A DNA stretch of 64,000 bases from Tricholoma matsutake (GCA_026075535.2 AP026547.1:9796001-9860000); one strand, 5' to 3'; shown: positions 21,330-33,565, numbered from the stretch's first letter. A program made the numbers and translations. The notes: a model not told the origin generated them from the sequence alone.

Positions 21330-24300
21330 ACGGAGTACACGTCCTGCTAGCCCTCGTGTGATGAATCCCTGCTAGATGAGTCAGTATTAGCATAACAGTA
21401 ATGAGAGAACCAGTGCCCAAACCCATTTGCATCCTTGGGTGACAGTTACGTCCGTTTGATCTGCACAAACCATTGAATTGCGAATGGCGCCTTGCTCTGT
21501 GACTCCAATATTCAGGGTTGGATTTGCTTAAGATAGCCACAGGCCTTGGTGAACCATGTCCGATTACGCGAAGACGCACCCCGTATGGACGCGATCCAAG
21601 ACAAGACCGACCAATCGATAAGTGCTAGCTGCAATTTCCTCGTTTTCATTATGGTAGGTGTCAGGGTTATGACGGTCTTCAGGGACAGCCATAACATAAG
21701 CGTTGAAATTGTGCTGCCGTCACCGTCATCGAGCTGGAAGAAATGACGGAGGCCCTGTGCATATTCGATATTTACACTGAAACCCTCTCCGAGTCGTTGC
21801 GCCACTGGTTGGATATGTGTTGCACAAATGTATGTATGGCCCATCACTACGCACGCAAGGTCAACGTAAGGTAGCACACATAAGAGAGCTGTCAGGGTAG
21901 AAAACTTACTATAGCAAAATCGGTTCGTACTCAACAGGGTCATGGTTGTGAGAGAAGTCAAAGCTCTATCACAACTCTATCTGTCTTGAAAGGTAACCGG
22001 TCCCTGGGTTTGATCTCCTGGAAATCTTTTCCTAAGTAAAGACTTCGAAAAATTCCCTTGATCGATTGATCGATCAGACCCGGGGGCCGGCGGCTAGATG
22101 CTTGTCATGTGACGTCGAGCGGAAGCTTTTGTTACTGCTCAATTGGAAAAGCTCAGCTCGCCGCTCTCGATGTTTTCCCAAGTTCCGGCCAAGCTCCAAG
22201 TGGGTGACCAATGAATGGCAGCAGCTCCTGTAATGCAATATCAAATACATAAAGCGATTGTTTTCTACACCGATAAATTATGGCGAACCAGCCCGAAGTT
22301 GGCCCGAAGTTCATTTTGATCCCAATTGAAGCTTAATCACATCGGGAGCAACTTTTCAGGGCAACCGATGGAATTCATGAAGTCTGCCTTATACTGCCTT
22401 ATACTGCCGACGCATCACCGAAACGTGTGCCTGGAGGTGCCTGGGCGGAAAGCGGGAAAGGTACGCAAGGGTACGCCTAGGTACGCACTTTGCCGGCCAT
22501 CACTCAAAATTGACAATGGTGCCTGGAGGTGCCTGCGCCAAAAGTTGAACCGCGACGAACCGAAAGGATGAGCGACTTGAAGGATGAGCTACATTCAAGA
22601 TGCCCGATGGACTTACTGCATCCGTTCCGTCTCCTCCTTTGTTTACCATATGATAGCGCGTAATCAGTTGTCCGAGGCGACAGATCCGCAACGTCCAATG
22701 TTTGTTGGAAACTGCGGCGCTGCCACGGAAACTACCCGTTTTGGTTATTGTCTCCTCGCGTCGCGATCGCTTATCCATAACCTATTCTTTTGCATGACTG
22801 TCCATCTCCAATTGCGTGGTGCCTCCCTTCGGCTGTGAATAACCACGAACGTCGGGGATGGCGACTCGGAGTTCACTCGTCTCCCTCAAACCCATCGTAC
22901 TCGCATGCACACTTCGCTCCAGCGTAGCGCCTCGGTTTCTCATCAGACCCTTCGGATTACAGGACAGTTTCCCATTCGTTTACTATGAATCACTGTCATT
23001 CTAAGAGGAAACCTTATACTGGGCGAAGAGTCGAGAACAATGTCGGTGGTTCGCTCTCACCATTTCATGATGTACCTTCCGATTCTTGACTCAAGACAGT
23101 TGACACGGAAAAAAAAAAACAGGAGATCAAATATTCTCATTGATATCCCATGAATCCTTGCTTATAAATTCTTATGCTCCAAGATCGTGATATTGGGCAA
23201 GCCTAACTTTGCGCCGATAAGCCAGTCGGACGACATCATAATGAGGTCGAATACGTGAGATCGCTCGGCATCCCAAAAATTCCGTTTCTCATCTAGGAGA
23301 TACTGCTGCGGTTCTGGACACTCTAATCAACCATAACGGCAAATTGGTAAGAGTTCTGCATCCTTTACGAAATTAACGTCCTGACTTGAGTCTCCTTTCT
23401 CAGTCTACGCGTGCGTATGCCTCTCCAACGACAGCGCTTATCTCTCCTCGTCGTAGTAACGATCAAGGGTTATAAGACTAGGAACATGAGAAAAGGAAAG
23501 ATCGCACTTATCTTGTGTGTGTGTGTGTGATGCGGCGCCCATGGTGTCGACGTAAAATCGCTCGCACGTTGTGTCCGTTTGGCTCAGATATGTTTGATGA
23601 TGTGACAGTTCCTTGATTTCCGTCCGGATCATGGAGCAAGTATCACCGTCAGATCGGCGAGTCATTCTGAAGGAAAGACGTCAATACTCCGCGTCCTGAG
23701 CGACAATTCTACTTCTCGCCAGTAGATAAGTCACGAAGGAGCGGTTTCCAGGAACCACAATGATATTGACGTCCATGTGATCAATCGACCATAGTTGATG
23801 CTACGTGGCTCAGTATGAGATTCATCAGCACATGGCACCGAGCCTGTCCGTGAAAGAATCCATTGAGTAGAAGGACAGAGACTGCGAATATTCAGTTACG
23901 ATGACAGACGCGTGGCATAGTAGTAACTCGATTAGACCTCCATCGTGAGCGCCTTGGCGTCCGGATCCACCTCAGTAGACCCTAGCCTATCGGCGGACAG
24001 TCTCGTTTCTGGAATGAAGAGCGGTGCCTACTTGAAGTAGCGTGATGGCGTCCACTTTGGAGAAAGATCATCATCCCCGCTGTTTTGAAATTGGTTAAGG
24101 AATGTAGTGGCGAGCTCGCGTCCCCGGCAGTGACATCGGATATCGTTCGCTTTTTATGAGCCATATATTGCTAATGTCGGTTGCTTTGTGCTTGGAGCGT
24201 ATAATAAATCGCGAAGATTGGCCAGATACAAGCTTGATGGTAGCTTAGATTCAACCAAGTCTATATGTGCGCCGTTCATGATCAACGCCACCTGCCACAC

Positions 24301-24850
24301 GACCATTATTAGCTAGTAGCCCTTGAGGAGCCATTTTGTTCAACTTTCCATGGATTTAACGCGCACGTCGAGGTATCTCCAATGCCTGATGCATTTTATA
24401 CAGCCCCTGATAATGTGTTCGGCCGTTCATTGAGTGGTGTGGGTTGCACAAAAAGATCATTCAGACATCTAGATAAGCAAGAGACAATTGGACATCGTCG
24501 CCTGGCACGTGCGCGTGAGTACGTAGCTTCAAATTTTTGGAAACGCATCGCCAACACATCGTGTTAACGATGCATCATGCCTGGTTGTCTACTGGTCGAG
24601 CGACGGCAATCTTCAATGGTCGACACAAAATGATCTGCGAATCCACTCAAACATCAAACATCAATATAAGCATGTTATTCACTCTTTCAACACAATGGTC
24701 ATGATCAACCGCTACGTTCCACAGATGTGGACGATCATGGCGGACCTAGCCGCGGGGGGAGCTGTCCACTGTTTCATCAATGCACTAGAAAAGTCTCGCA
24801 GACGGCGAGGCAGTCTTATGTCGATGCGCACCATCTGACGTCTCTTCATA
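21330..24850. other. Long non-coding tract between oxidase copy 2 and the RING gene
   Basis: Short frames here (for example 21,512-21,961 on the minus strand) do not keep their reading frame in copy 1. The tract is CpG-rich and shared with the other two copies. It holds a (TG)n run at about 23,513-23,529 that is shorter in the right arm, and an insertion of about 300 bp near 24,030-24,335 absent from copy 1. No gene recognised. Confidence 0.55.
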
Positions 24851-24858
24851 TGTGGAAC

Positions 24859-25867
24859 CTAAAGACTGAACAGCGCGCGAGTCTTAAGCCCAATGACACC
24901 TCCTCCCTTCCCATCCCACTTCGTTATCTCCGCCCTACATACCGGACATCTTGGGCTCTCATATCAACACATAGTTCAAAGCGAAACAAAGCAGCACAGC
25001 TTACCTGGCAACGTTCCCGTCTCCCGCGGCTGCACCTCTCTGCATCGTTGTTTTGACTGCTGTGAACAGACATGAGCCACAGCAGATATGCCCACATGGA
25101 GTAATGGTGGCGTTTGTGGGAGGGAAGAAGCAGATAGGGCATGTGTACCCCGATAGAGGTTCGTGTTCTGGTTCTGGCTTTTTTTCTGGTTCCGGCTCTG
25201 GTTTTGGCTTTGGTTTAGCGGACCTAGATCGACGAAATGACCCCGCAGACGAAGTGAAAGTTGATGAGGAATTCAAAGTAGAAGACGGCGATATCTGGTC
25301 TATGTTGATAGGATGAAGGATTTTGGCGAGGCTGGGGCTGCTCACGGAGGTACTACTCGTGGCCTGTGGTAATACTCGTATATCTGTAGGTACAGCTATG
25401 AAGGACTGAGAATCGCTCGTTGATTGACTCTCCGATTTCTGAGAACTTGGTTCTCCCACCGACTGGGACGGCGGTGGCTCCTGGACGTCGTTATCAGAAA
25501 GGAGCTGATCTACCTCTTCTTCGTCTGACGTCAGCCCGTCATCGGGGGCATGTGCATAGCGTGTACGTCTCCTCTTCGCTGCTTTGGACGAACCGCTACT
25601 CTGAGCTATGAAAGATTGCATGACGCTTGTCTGAGAATTTGAACCAGACGTAGATGATGAAGAGTTACGACTAGGATGCGACGGTGAGTGGGAAGAGGCA
25701 ACTGAGAGAGATCGAGAATTAGAAGAAGTTCTGTTAGTGCTGCTAGTATTGCGCCGAGACAACTGCGATGTAGCAAAACGCGGTAGGAGGTTCCTACTCG
25801 TCGAAGGCGCTGGTAGAGGCAGTCGATCTGCGTCAGAGTTTGGCACGTGCCACGCATTCCCTGACAT
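24859..25867 (-). CDS. RING-finger E3 ubiquitin ligase, RNF4/Slx8-like
   Basis: Two exons, 25867-25005 and 24949-24859, joined over a 55-nt GT-AG intron, give 317 residues. Residues 1-235 are Ser/Thr/Pro-rich and look disordered, with a basic KAAKRRRTRY patch and an acidic TSDEEEVDQ stretch. The RING lies at the C-terminus: C243, C246, C258, H260, C263 and C266, then C289 and C292 in CPVCR, a C3HC4 pattern. The intron falls inside the RING, so an unspliced reading would lack the last metal ligands. The tail WDGKGGGVIGLK is typical of fungal RNF4-like proteins. By family, it would add ubiquitin to (often SUMO-modified) nuclear proteins; I did not find a clear SUMO-interacting motif. A broken copy of its tail lies at 6713-7105. 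Confidence 0.85.
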
Positions 25868-26416
25868 ATCGACTCAACTTTTGTCAGTTCACTATAACAG
25901 TCCAGGTAACTTAGAGAACATCTGCAAAATATTGTCAAGACACTTACAGCTACTTACAGCCGGAACGCTATCGATGTAAGTTCAACAATATAACACGTGA
26001 CAGAAAAAAGAAACAAAGCCTATATTATCATAACCTTGTTGAACGACTGTCTTCCAAATTGTACATATGAGATATCAAGACTAATGAAACAAGATGGTGC
26101 GGATGAAGGTACGCTCATTTACATGATGCATCCTTCAGGATTGTTGCTAACCCATTCAGACTACCTCCAGAACCGATGGCTTCCTATTACAGACGAAGGA
26201 ATTGTTGGATACAATCTCTGTAAATAAATCTGGGTGGCTCTTCAAGACAGTAGTTTCCCGTAGGCAGACCAAACAAAAGGAAGACAGTCGTTCCTTATTA
26301 TGGTCTGCTTTTGATCGCGCCCTGCTAATGGACCTCGAGCTTTGTCCTTTTTGGGAACGTGAGAATGATACAAAGCAGCACGTGCATCCCTTTGTTGATT
26401 GACGTCATCGTAGCAT

Positions 26417-27031
26417 TTGCTCAGGCTGTACTACATGAACCTCGACTCGCCGTGTTGCGCAGTAGAGGTGATGCCTCAAGCTCTGTTAGCTCCTCAAACA
26501 CCTGTTCAGACTCCACCTGCTGTCTCGAATGCTAATTGTCAAGTTTTCTCTCTTGATCCTGGTATTCTCACCCCATCTACCTTGTGGTCTCCGAACTTTG
26601 CAACACCACATACACCGCTTCAATCCTTTCCTACCTATCATACTAGCTATTCACTTCTGAAGTCAACCACATCTCGTTCTCAGAAGCGGAAGCATCTACA
26701 AGATGAGAATCTCCCTGATTTCCAACCTCTGGCTCAGAACTTGTCTTTACCGAAGAAGCGGAAGTTCCCATCATCACTGGAACAAAAAGTTGCCATCATT
26801 TTGTCTGCAATCAGGAATGACGCGAGCTGGAGTTTCTCGGAGTTTTTATTCCATGTATTCCAGGACAAAGACAAACATGGGCAGATCATCGAACGCGAGC
26901 AGAGCCATGGCAATAATGTTCAGGCTTTCCTTAATGGCCAGTCCAAACATTCCCAGGTGAAATCCTGGACATCTGGTGGCATCATAGAGATGGTCGTCTC
27001 GATTGAGATTCAGAACTCATGTATTCTATGA
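26417..27031 (+). pseudogene. DUF6589-like N-terminal fragment
   Basis: A 204-codon frame with a Pro/Ser/Thr-rich N-terminal half, two basic patches (SQKRKHLQ and LPKKRKF, the latter resembling a nuclear localisation signal), and a region LEQKVAIILSAIRNDASWSF and SEFLFHVFQ that resembles the start of DUF6589-type proteins. It runs out of similarity around 27,000, where CpG-poor DNA starts, so it looks truncated. A role in a transposon or an exapted gene is possible. The true start could be further downstream (an ATG at 26,435). Confidence 0.45.
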
Positions 27032-27075
27032 GTACATCATTTGCTGAAATAAAACCTGTTCACCCTGCTCTCTCG

Positions 27076-27384
27076 TCATTTGCTGTGCAAAATGTGAATT
27101 TCCACAGCATTGGATGGACAGAGATGTGGATTTTTCAGTATTTCCAGCAAAACTAGCATGTACATTGAGAGAAATCCAGTCTTTCCCATACCTGTACGCA
27201 GGATTGCAAGTTTATCAACACTATCTAGCAATTTGCAAATTCCTTCAATCTGAACATCATGTGGATGATAAGGAAGATGTTGATGGAGTATGTTTTGACA
27301 TAAGTTGTTGCCTTCATGAGAACTGAATAGAAAAGGTTGCTTTGTAGTGTTCTTGGTGCTCATTTGCTTCACTGGGATAGACAC
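27076..27384 (-). pseudogene. RecQ/DEAD-type helicase fragment
   Basis: A 102-codon minus-strand frame with PHDVQIEGICKLLDSVDKLA and a Walker A-like RTGMGKTGF, followed by a helical segment. This is the Q-motif/motif I region of superfamily 2 helicases that occur as repeated fragments in agaricomycete genomes. No motif II (DExH) follows, so it cannot be a functional helicase. Confidence 0.55.
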
Positions 27385-28870
27385 ATTGATGCATTGTTTT
27401 TCTTAATTAGTGTTTATCCGCCAATCAATGATGCATGTGATGACTAAGATCGCCAAAGGCTGAGGTCCCATTAGACAGGTGCCATCAGATACAGACTATC
27501 AAGACAGTGGGTTGCACAATTTTGGAGATACAGGGGAGCTGTCAGAATTTCTTCAAACGGTCTGCAATTACAGTTCATTTTGACTGCCAGCCTTGAACTT
27601 TTGGTTCAGTGAAATACCATTCGCCTATGACCAACATATGTATCATACATGTTGCTTGGGATCAGAATAAAGGGGTGCTGTTACTCTGCCAATACTCTCC
27701 TTACTTCTGTTGAACAATGAAGGAAGGAGATACATCCCAAATGTAATTCATTTGTCTGGTACGTCCTTCTTATCAGTGAAAACACTTGCAGTAGGACCCT
27801 CACCAGGACAGATCACATAACTTCATTGCACTTTGTTGAAGTCCCTGGTGGGTATGTACTAACTAGGGTGTATAAGTTGTGAAACCAGTGTATGGGAAGT
27901 ATTTAGAGTAATATAAAACAATATATACTAAGGACCTGGTTGTTGTTGTGTTCTTTGTTGTTCCATCATCATTGCGTCATCATTGCTCCATCATCCACCC
28001 TGATTGCAGGGGCTTGCAGCAGTGGTGTAGGGGCGCTGTGGTGGTTTATTCGGTTGGTCCCCACCATCTTCTGTTGTCATCCAGTAGTAGTTAGTACCTA
28101 AAAAAGTTTGTTAGTAATGAAAAAATGACATGAGAAAGAAAGAAAAACTTACTGAGGGCCCAAGACACCGCACTTCAAGACAAATCACTAATGGAGATTA
28201 TTCCACTAACACTGGCAATATTTCCCAAATAGTGGTGAAATAATGGCTGTATTAGATGCACGTTCACTGAATATTCTCCCAAATAATAATGAAATAATAG
28301 TCACATACAATACCCTCATTTTCTCGTTCCTCTGCCATGTCACCAACTTATATTGTAATTGCAAACTGCTACAAACATGGGGTTTCTAACAGGCCCAAAG
28401 CCACACAGAGCTCGCGAATTCCACCATCAACAAGTGTATGTCACCACACCACAGAATCCTAATGAGTGTGTATATCAATCAGCTAGAGTAATGTCTTATC
28501 ATAACTACTTACCATTTTGCTCCAGAACAATGGCCCCAATGCTGCCGGGGGTTGGGTGAGCTATCATATATAGCCATGAGCATTATCATGGGCATGACAA
28601 GGAACCACGGAACTAGAACACAAAGACTTTCACCAGCATGCAAAGCAAGGGAGACAACATGAACAACTCACCTCCACAACTGCTGACCAGGAATCCTTCA
28701 TTTCTTTCTATGGGATGATGATCAAAATTATGATTCACAACAGTAAAATCAACCAATCTAACAGAATTGGATCAATGGGGAGGGGGATTCCAGAGCTCAC
28801 ATGGCTACAGCTCATGGTAAGCATATATATATTATACATCAGTGAAGCTGAGAAAATGAAGCGCAGATAG
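27385..28870. other. Unassigned CpG-poor tract with one composite repeat module
   Basis: No gene recognised. At about 27,990-28,170 the minus strand holds the composite module: GGGCCC (28,157), GTAAGTTTTTC, an intron-like segment ending TTTTTAGGTACTAACTAC, and the palindromic word near 28,000-28,020 (reverse complement of GCAAGCnnCTGCTTGC-like sequence). The remainder shows no features I can name. Confidence 0.45.
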
Positions 28871-28989
28871 CCACTCAACGAACACATACCTCCACAAAGC
28901 AGCAAGCCACTGCCACATATGTCAGTTGGGTGCATTCCTTATAACCAACACCAGCACTCAACAAATGGCCACTGAAATCACCACAATGG

Positions 28990-29850
28990 TCAAAAACACA
29001 ACTACAAGAACACATCGAAACCTTCACCGCCAATGTAGAGACCATGCGGGATGCTGTGGAACATGTACAGGAAGCCGCAAAGGAAATCACAGGAAGGATG
29101 GATAAATTCAATGACAAATTCCAAAAAACCGCTGACCATCTAGCACAAGCAACTCAGGAACTCACAGAGAAAACTACCGAGGTCACACCAGCCTATACCT
29201 AAAGACCAGAAACGTATGCAGCCATTGCACAGCAACATGTGCCTCCAGCCCATGAGTCCATAATTATAAGGGGAGACATATCTGATAAGCAGATCATGAT
29301 ACAAAAAGACCCCAATGCTGCTGACAATGCCCTCAACAGCCTATCAGAAAGAGACCTCATAGTGAAGGCAAACATGACCCTTGACCTGATGGGCATGGAA
29401 GCTGCCGACAAACTGCCAGACATGGCTTTTGTTGGAGTGAAGAAACTATGAAATGGGAGTGTACAATACCAGCTCAACTCAAGAGACTTGGCAAACTGGA
29501 TCAAGCAAAATGACATACAAAAAGCCTTCATGATGAACTATGGTGGCACCTCAAGCATGCACAATAAACTGCATTATGTTATAGCTGAGTTCATTCCCAC
29601 CACTTTTGATGCAGGGTCAAGCTATGCGCATGCCAAAGCAGAAGAGGACAGTTCGCTAAACCCAGAGAGCATCACATACTCAAAATACATCAAGCCGCCA
29701 CACCTCGGTAATGGTAACCAGAAAGTCGCTTATGCAATACTAGGCTTCAAGGAATGAGCCGATGCCAACCAAGTGATCCAATATGGAATGTTCATTGAAG
29801 GAAATCATACATGCCAGAGAAGAACTGGTCCCACAACTAGGTCCAATATT
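28990..29850 (+). pseudogene. LINE ORF1 (gag-like) relic
   Basis: Reads a coiled-coil-like N-terminus (TMRDAVEHVQEAAKEITGRM) and the conserved NALNSLSERDLIVKANMTLD, MGMEAADKLPDMAFVGVKKL and IAEFIPTTFD segments typical of fungal LINE ORF1 proteins. In-frame stops occur as TAA near 29,200 and TGA at 29,449 and 29,755. The TGA at 29,449 falls between KKL and NG, where relatives read KKLRNG. Confidence 0.75.
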
Positions 29851-29949
29851 TTGAGCCACTAACACGCTAAAGTACTACCCACAGGAATGTGTGCTCACCA
29901 AAACACTAATCCTAAAGAAACTGGGAAAACCTGACTACACATCGCTGAT

Positions 29950-32156
29950 GGCATGGCCTGGCTGCTCAATAGCTGGCAAACAGACAATGTGGTCACCATG
30001 TGTGAGAAGTATGATATACTCCCAGCCAACCACTTCAGAGCAAGACCAGGATGCACCACAACTGACTCAATACACATGTTCACAAAGATCATGAAGGATG
30101 CATGACGCAAAATCTGCCCTATTCCTTGATGTTAAAGGTGCTTTCTCCAGCGTAGATATTGACCACCTCATACACAACATGAGAAAAAGAGGGATCCTCC
30201 AAGAATACACAGAATGGATGAGAAGACGACTTGGAAGCTGATGCACAACACTATCATTCAACAACTATCAGACAACAACATTCATAGTGACAAATGGACT
30301 AGATCAGGGAGACCCGTTCTCAGGAATCTGCTATCTGACTTATAATGCTGACCTACTAGATATCCCAATCCTTAGAACAGGTGAATGGACCCTACTCTTT
30401 GTCAATGATGCACTGGTAATAGTCATTGGCAAGGACTTTGCAGAAACCCATGAGAAGTTGCAAAACATCATGAACCATGTAGGAGGCATTTTTGAATGGG
30501 CCAAAGACCACAACTGCGAATTCAGAATTGAAAAGTTCCAGCTCCTCAACATCGCAAAGAAGCTAACTGCACACCCATTCAACCCCAAGAAAAGAGGACC
30601 AATCCCATGATGTGCACTAGTATTGGGTAACCAGCACATACCATCAAAAGAAATGGCTAGATTCCTAGGCGTAATAGTGGACAACAAGCTGAACTGGAAA
30701 GGACAATGCATGGCTGCTCTCACAAAGGGTCAAGACTGGTTAATTCAATTTGGCAGGCTAGCCCAAACATCTCGAGGAATGAACCCAAGATATATATGGC
30801 AACTATACCTCTCCATAGCAGTCCCCCGCATGTTATATGCTGCTGATGTATTCCTCACACCACAGAAAAATGTAGGCAGAAGTATGAAAAATGGCCGAAC
30901 TGGACAAGCCATACTGAACAAACTGGCAAGTTTACAAAGGTGAGCAGTGATCATGATAATGGGCACAATGAGGACCACTGCAACTGACATAGTGGAAGTT
31001 ATGGCAAACCTCCTACCATTCCACCTGCTAGTTGACAAGTACTGTCAATGAGCAGCCATATGACTTGCAACATTGCCCACCATGCATCCACTACACAAGC
31101 TGGTCATCAATGCAGCAACCAAAGTGGTCAAATGACACCCAACACCGCTTCATGACCTCATGCACAGATACAACATTTGCCCACAGAATGTTAAAACCAT
31201 CGAAGTGGTACACCAGAAGACAAGTCAGAAATCAGAAGTTACAACAGACATCACAACCAATGCCAACTGAGCACTAGAAAGCATCCATCATGACAACCTG
31301 GATACAAAAGTCTTCACAGATGCATCGGGCATGGAGGGGAGGATAGGAGCAGCAGCAGTCTTATACAGGAATGGGAGGATCAAAGCTAAGCTACGGTACC
31401 AGCTCGGCTCACAACAACACCACATGGTATACAAAGGAGAGGGGGTAGGGGCAATACTGGGAGTCAGACTGATCTCCAATGAAAGGGGAATATGGTTGGT
31501 CATCATCTACATTGACAACCAAGTGTCCATCACAGCCATGCAGCTAACCCAGGGCACTACATCTTCAACATGCTATGTACATGAAGACATTTTAGCACTG
31601 CAAAAGAAACATCAAGGAATCATGGTCACAGTCAAGTGGGTACTGGGACACAAAGGGGTAGAGGGAAATGAGAGGGCCGATGAACAAGCAAAGAAAGTGA
31701 TCACCAAAGGAAGCAGAAAAGCAAGAAAGCTACCAAAACTCCTCAAGAAGGCACTACCACACAGCAAATTGGCAAGAAAGTGGGCATATGGAGAAAAGCT
31801 AAAGTGCAGTGTACAAAAAGCATGGCAAGTGTCGCAACAATATGAATGGATGAGGAAAATGGACCCCTCCATGTCATCAAACAAGTACATTGACCTTATC
31901 GCAACACTACTGAGGAAGCTGGCCAGCATATTATTGCAACTAAGAACAGGACATGCACCTTTAGCTAAGCACCTACACCGTATCAAAAAAACTGACTCAC
32001 TGATGTGCCCTGCATGCCAACAGAGCAAGGAAACAATACAACATTATATACTACATTGCCCAGCACACCAAGTAGCCAGGCAAGCCCTATGCAACAGTAC
32101 AGGTGGGAGGGACATAAACATCACAAGACTATTCATGACACCCAAGACACTGTGAG
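29950..32156 (+). pseudogene. LINE ORF2 relic: reverse transcriptase, RNase H, CCHC knuckle
   Basis: RT motifs include the substrate region RARPGCTTTDSIHMFTKIM (about 30,040), LDVKGAFSSVDIDHL (30,125), NGLDQGDPFSGICY (30,292) and a catalytic box FVND (about 30,398) where FADD/YADD is usual, so the polymerase is inactive. RNase H at 31,331-31,700 has DASGMEGRIGAAAVLYRNG, the GEGVGAILGV segment and VKWVLGHKGVEGNERAD. The C-terminus has CPACQQSKETIQHYILHC, a zinc-knuckle-like C-x2-C-x8-H-x4-C. In-frame TGA stops occur at 30,941, around 31,048 and 31,060, near 31,133 and near 31,268. Confidence 0.8.
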
Positions 32157-32325
32157 CACTATTTAAATATGTTGCTGAAACTGGCTGCTGGCACAGCACC
32201 TTTGGCAAACTGCCAACATTGGAGGAAGGACAGGGAGAGAGAAGGGAGAGACAATAGAAGAGAGGCAACACAACAAACTCAAATGACAACCATACTTTAT
32301 TCACGGCCACAGCACCACTTATTAT

Positions 32326-33258
32326 TAGTGTTTGAAGGTCTGGTTCATGCAACCGGAAAAAAACCAAAACCAAACTGAACTGAACCTCAGTCCAGTTTTT
32401 TTTTGGTTGCAGTTGCCTTGGATTTTGCTGATGGTCAGTTGCAGTTCTACAGATTGAACATTTATTTAAAACCGATGAAAACCAGTTGTAGTCAGTTGCA
32501 ACCAGTCTATATACATAGTACATACCACCTTGAACTTTCATAGACTACTAAAGCTATACTAATGAATTTTGTAGGCTACTAAGGCTGTACTAATGAATTC
32601 TGGTCACTAATAATGCTATACTAGTAATAAAACACTCAAAAATCTAATGTGGAAAGATTGGGGGCAAGCCCAAGGAAAGTTGATGGAATGTGGGAGCCTT
32701 TATATACCCAAAAATGTGCACAGACCATGTAGTCACATGTGTGTGAATAAACAATAATACATGACACTGCTATTATTGTTTATTCACACACATGTGACTA
32801 CATGGTCTGTGCGCATTTTTGGGTATATAAAGGCTCCCACATTCCATCAACTTTCCTTGGGCTTGCCCCCAATCTTTCCACATTAGATTTTTGAGTGTTT
32901 TATTACTAGTATAGCAGCATTATTAATGACCAGAATTCATTAGTACAGCCTTAGTAGCCTATGAAATTCATTAGTACAGCTCTAACAGCCTACGAAATTC
33001 ATTAGGATAGCTATAGTAGTCTTCGAGATTAGTTACTTGGGTTGGTTTCAACCAACCTAAGTCTGATGGTGACCTGCTGTAGTCAAACTGGCCACAACTG
33101 GTGTTTTGACTCAACTAAACTGCACTGAACTGCACTGAACTGGTTTTGTGCAGTCTGGTCTGGTTTTACTTAGTTTGTCAATGTAATAGAACCGGTTGCA
33201 GTTGTGGTTGCACTCTAAAATAGAAAAAAACTGGACCGAGCTGGACCTTCAAACACTA
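32326..33258. mobile_element. Non-autonomous hAT element with giant internal hairpin, TSD CTTATTAT
   Basis: Ends are TAGTGTTTGAAGGTC and GACCTTCAAACACTA, perfectly inverted and of the same family as the 13.9-kb hAT element. The target CTTATTAT is repeated exactly at 32,318-32,325 and 33,259-33,266. Subterminal sequence is rich in CCAGT/ACTGG and CAACCGG. The centre is a long inverted repeat. No transposase; 933 bp. Confidence 0.93.
32539..33023. repeat. Long inverted repeat, arms about 220-250 bp, 11-nt spacer
   Basis: The left arm ends AATAATA at 32,759 and the right arm starts TATTATT at 32,771. Pairing is almost perfect through the inner 130 bp (including CACATGTGACTACATGGTC and the AGGCTCCCACATTCCATCA part) and continues with mismatches to about 32,539 and 33,023. 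The outer right arm has one extra unit of an ATTCATTAGTACAGC repeat. A transcript would fold into a hairpin of over 200 bp. Confidence 0.93.
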
Positions 33259-33565
33259 CTTATTATTGCGCCAATGGTGCTTCAAGAACCACACTGTGGC
33301 ATCTCCAAGCAGATAATGAAGGAAAACAACATAGGGAGAATGTATCCATTGCAGCACATTATTGTACATATTTAGTCTCTTACATATCATCCACCACAAT
33401 GGAGAATAAATGGGAATAAAAAAATTTAAAAAAAATCCAATAAATTGTATAGAATTCTGAAAATATTTACATCGATAGGGAGCCCCAAAAGTTGATGGGT
33501 CCTCTCTCATAAGCAGGTTGAGTGCATTATGTCAAGTTATTCCAAGAATACAAAAATGCCCCAAG

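Larger units (their letters stand above)
18915..24200. repeat. Left arm of a large inverted repeat
   Basis: The reverse complement of 55,664-60,890 aligns nearly base for base here. Matching landmarks include the outer end (GCGCTCTTGGTGATGCGCATCC near 18,957 and its complement near 60,835), oxidase start and stop 1,923 bp apart in both arms, and the inner end near TTGTGCTTGGA (24,188-24,198). Arms are about 5.3 kb and separated by about 31.5 kb. Small differences exist, such as the CA-repeat length near 23,520. Confidence 0.93.
28960..32160 (+). mobile_element. Degenerate LINE (Tad-like/fungal non-LTR retrotransposon)
   Basis: An ORF1 region (about 28,990-29,850) is followed directly by the middle of ORF2: reverse transcriptase (about 29,950-31,000), RNase H (31,330-31,700) and a terminal zinc knuckle. 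The AP-endonuclease domain that should open ORF2 is absent, as is the RT N-terminus. Many in-frame TGA codons interrupt it, several where related proteins have Arg. The target-site duplication and poly(A) tail were not located. Confidence 0.82.

Noticed and set aside
21512..21961. 149-codon frame upstream of oxidase copy 2
   Set aside because: Frame is not maintained in copy 1, and the composition is that of the conserved non-coding tract.
1338..25867. Secondary-metabolite gene cluster around the FAD oxidase
   Set aside because: No synthase, P450, transporter or regulator gene lies nearby; the repeated unit contains only the oxidase plus non-coding DNA and a RING gene edge.
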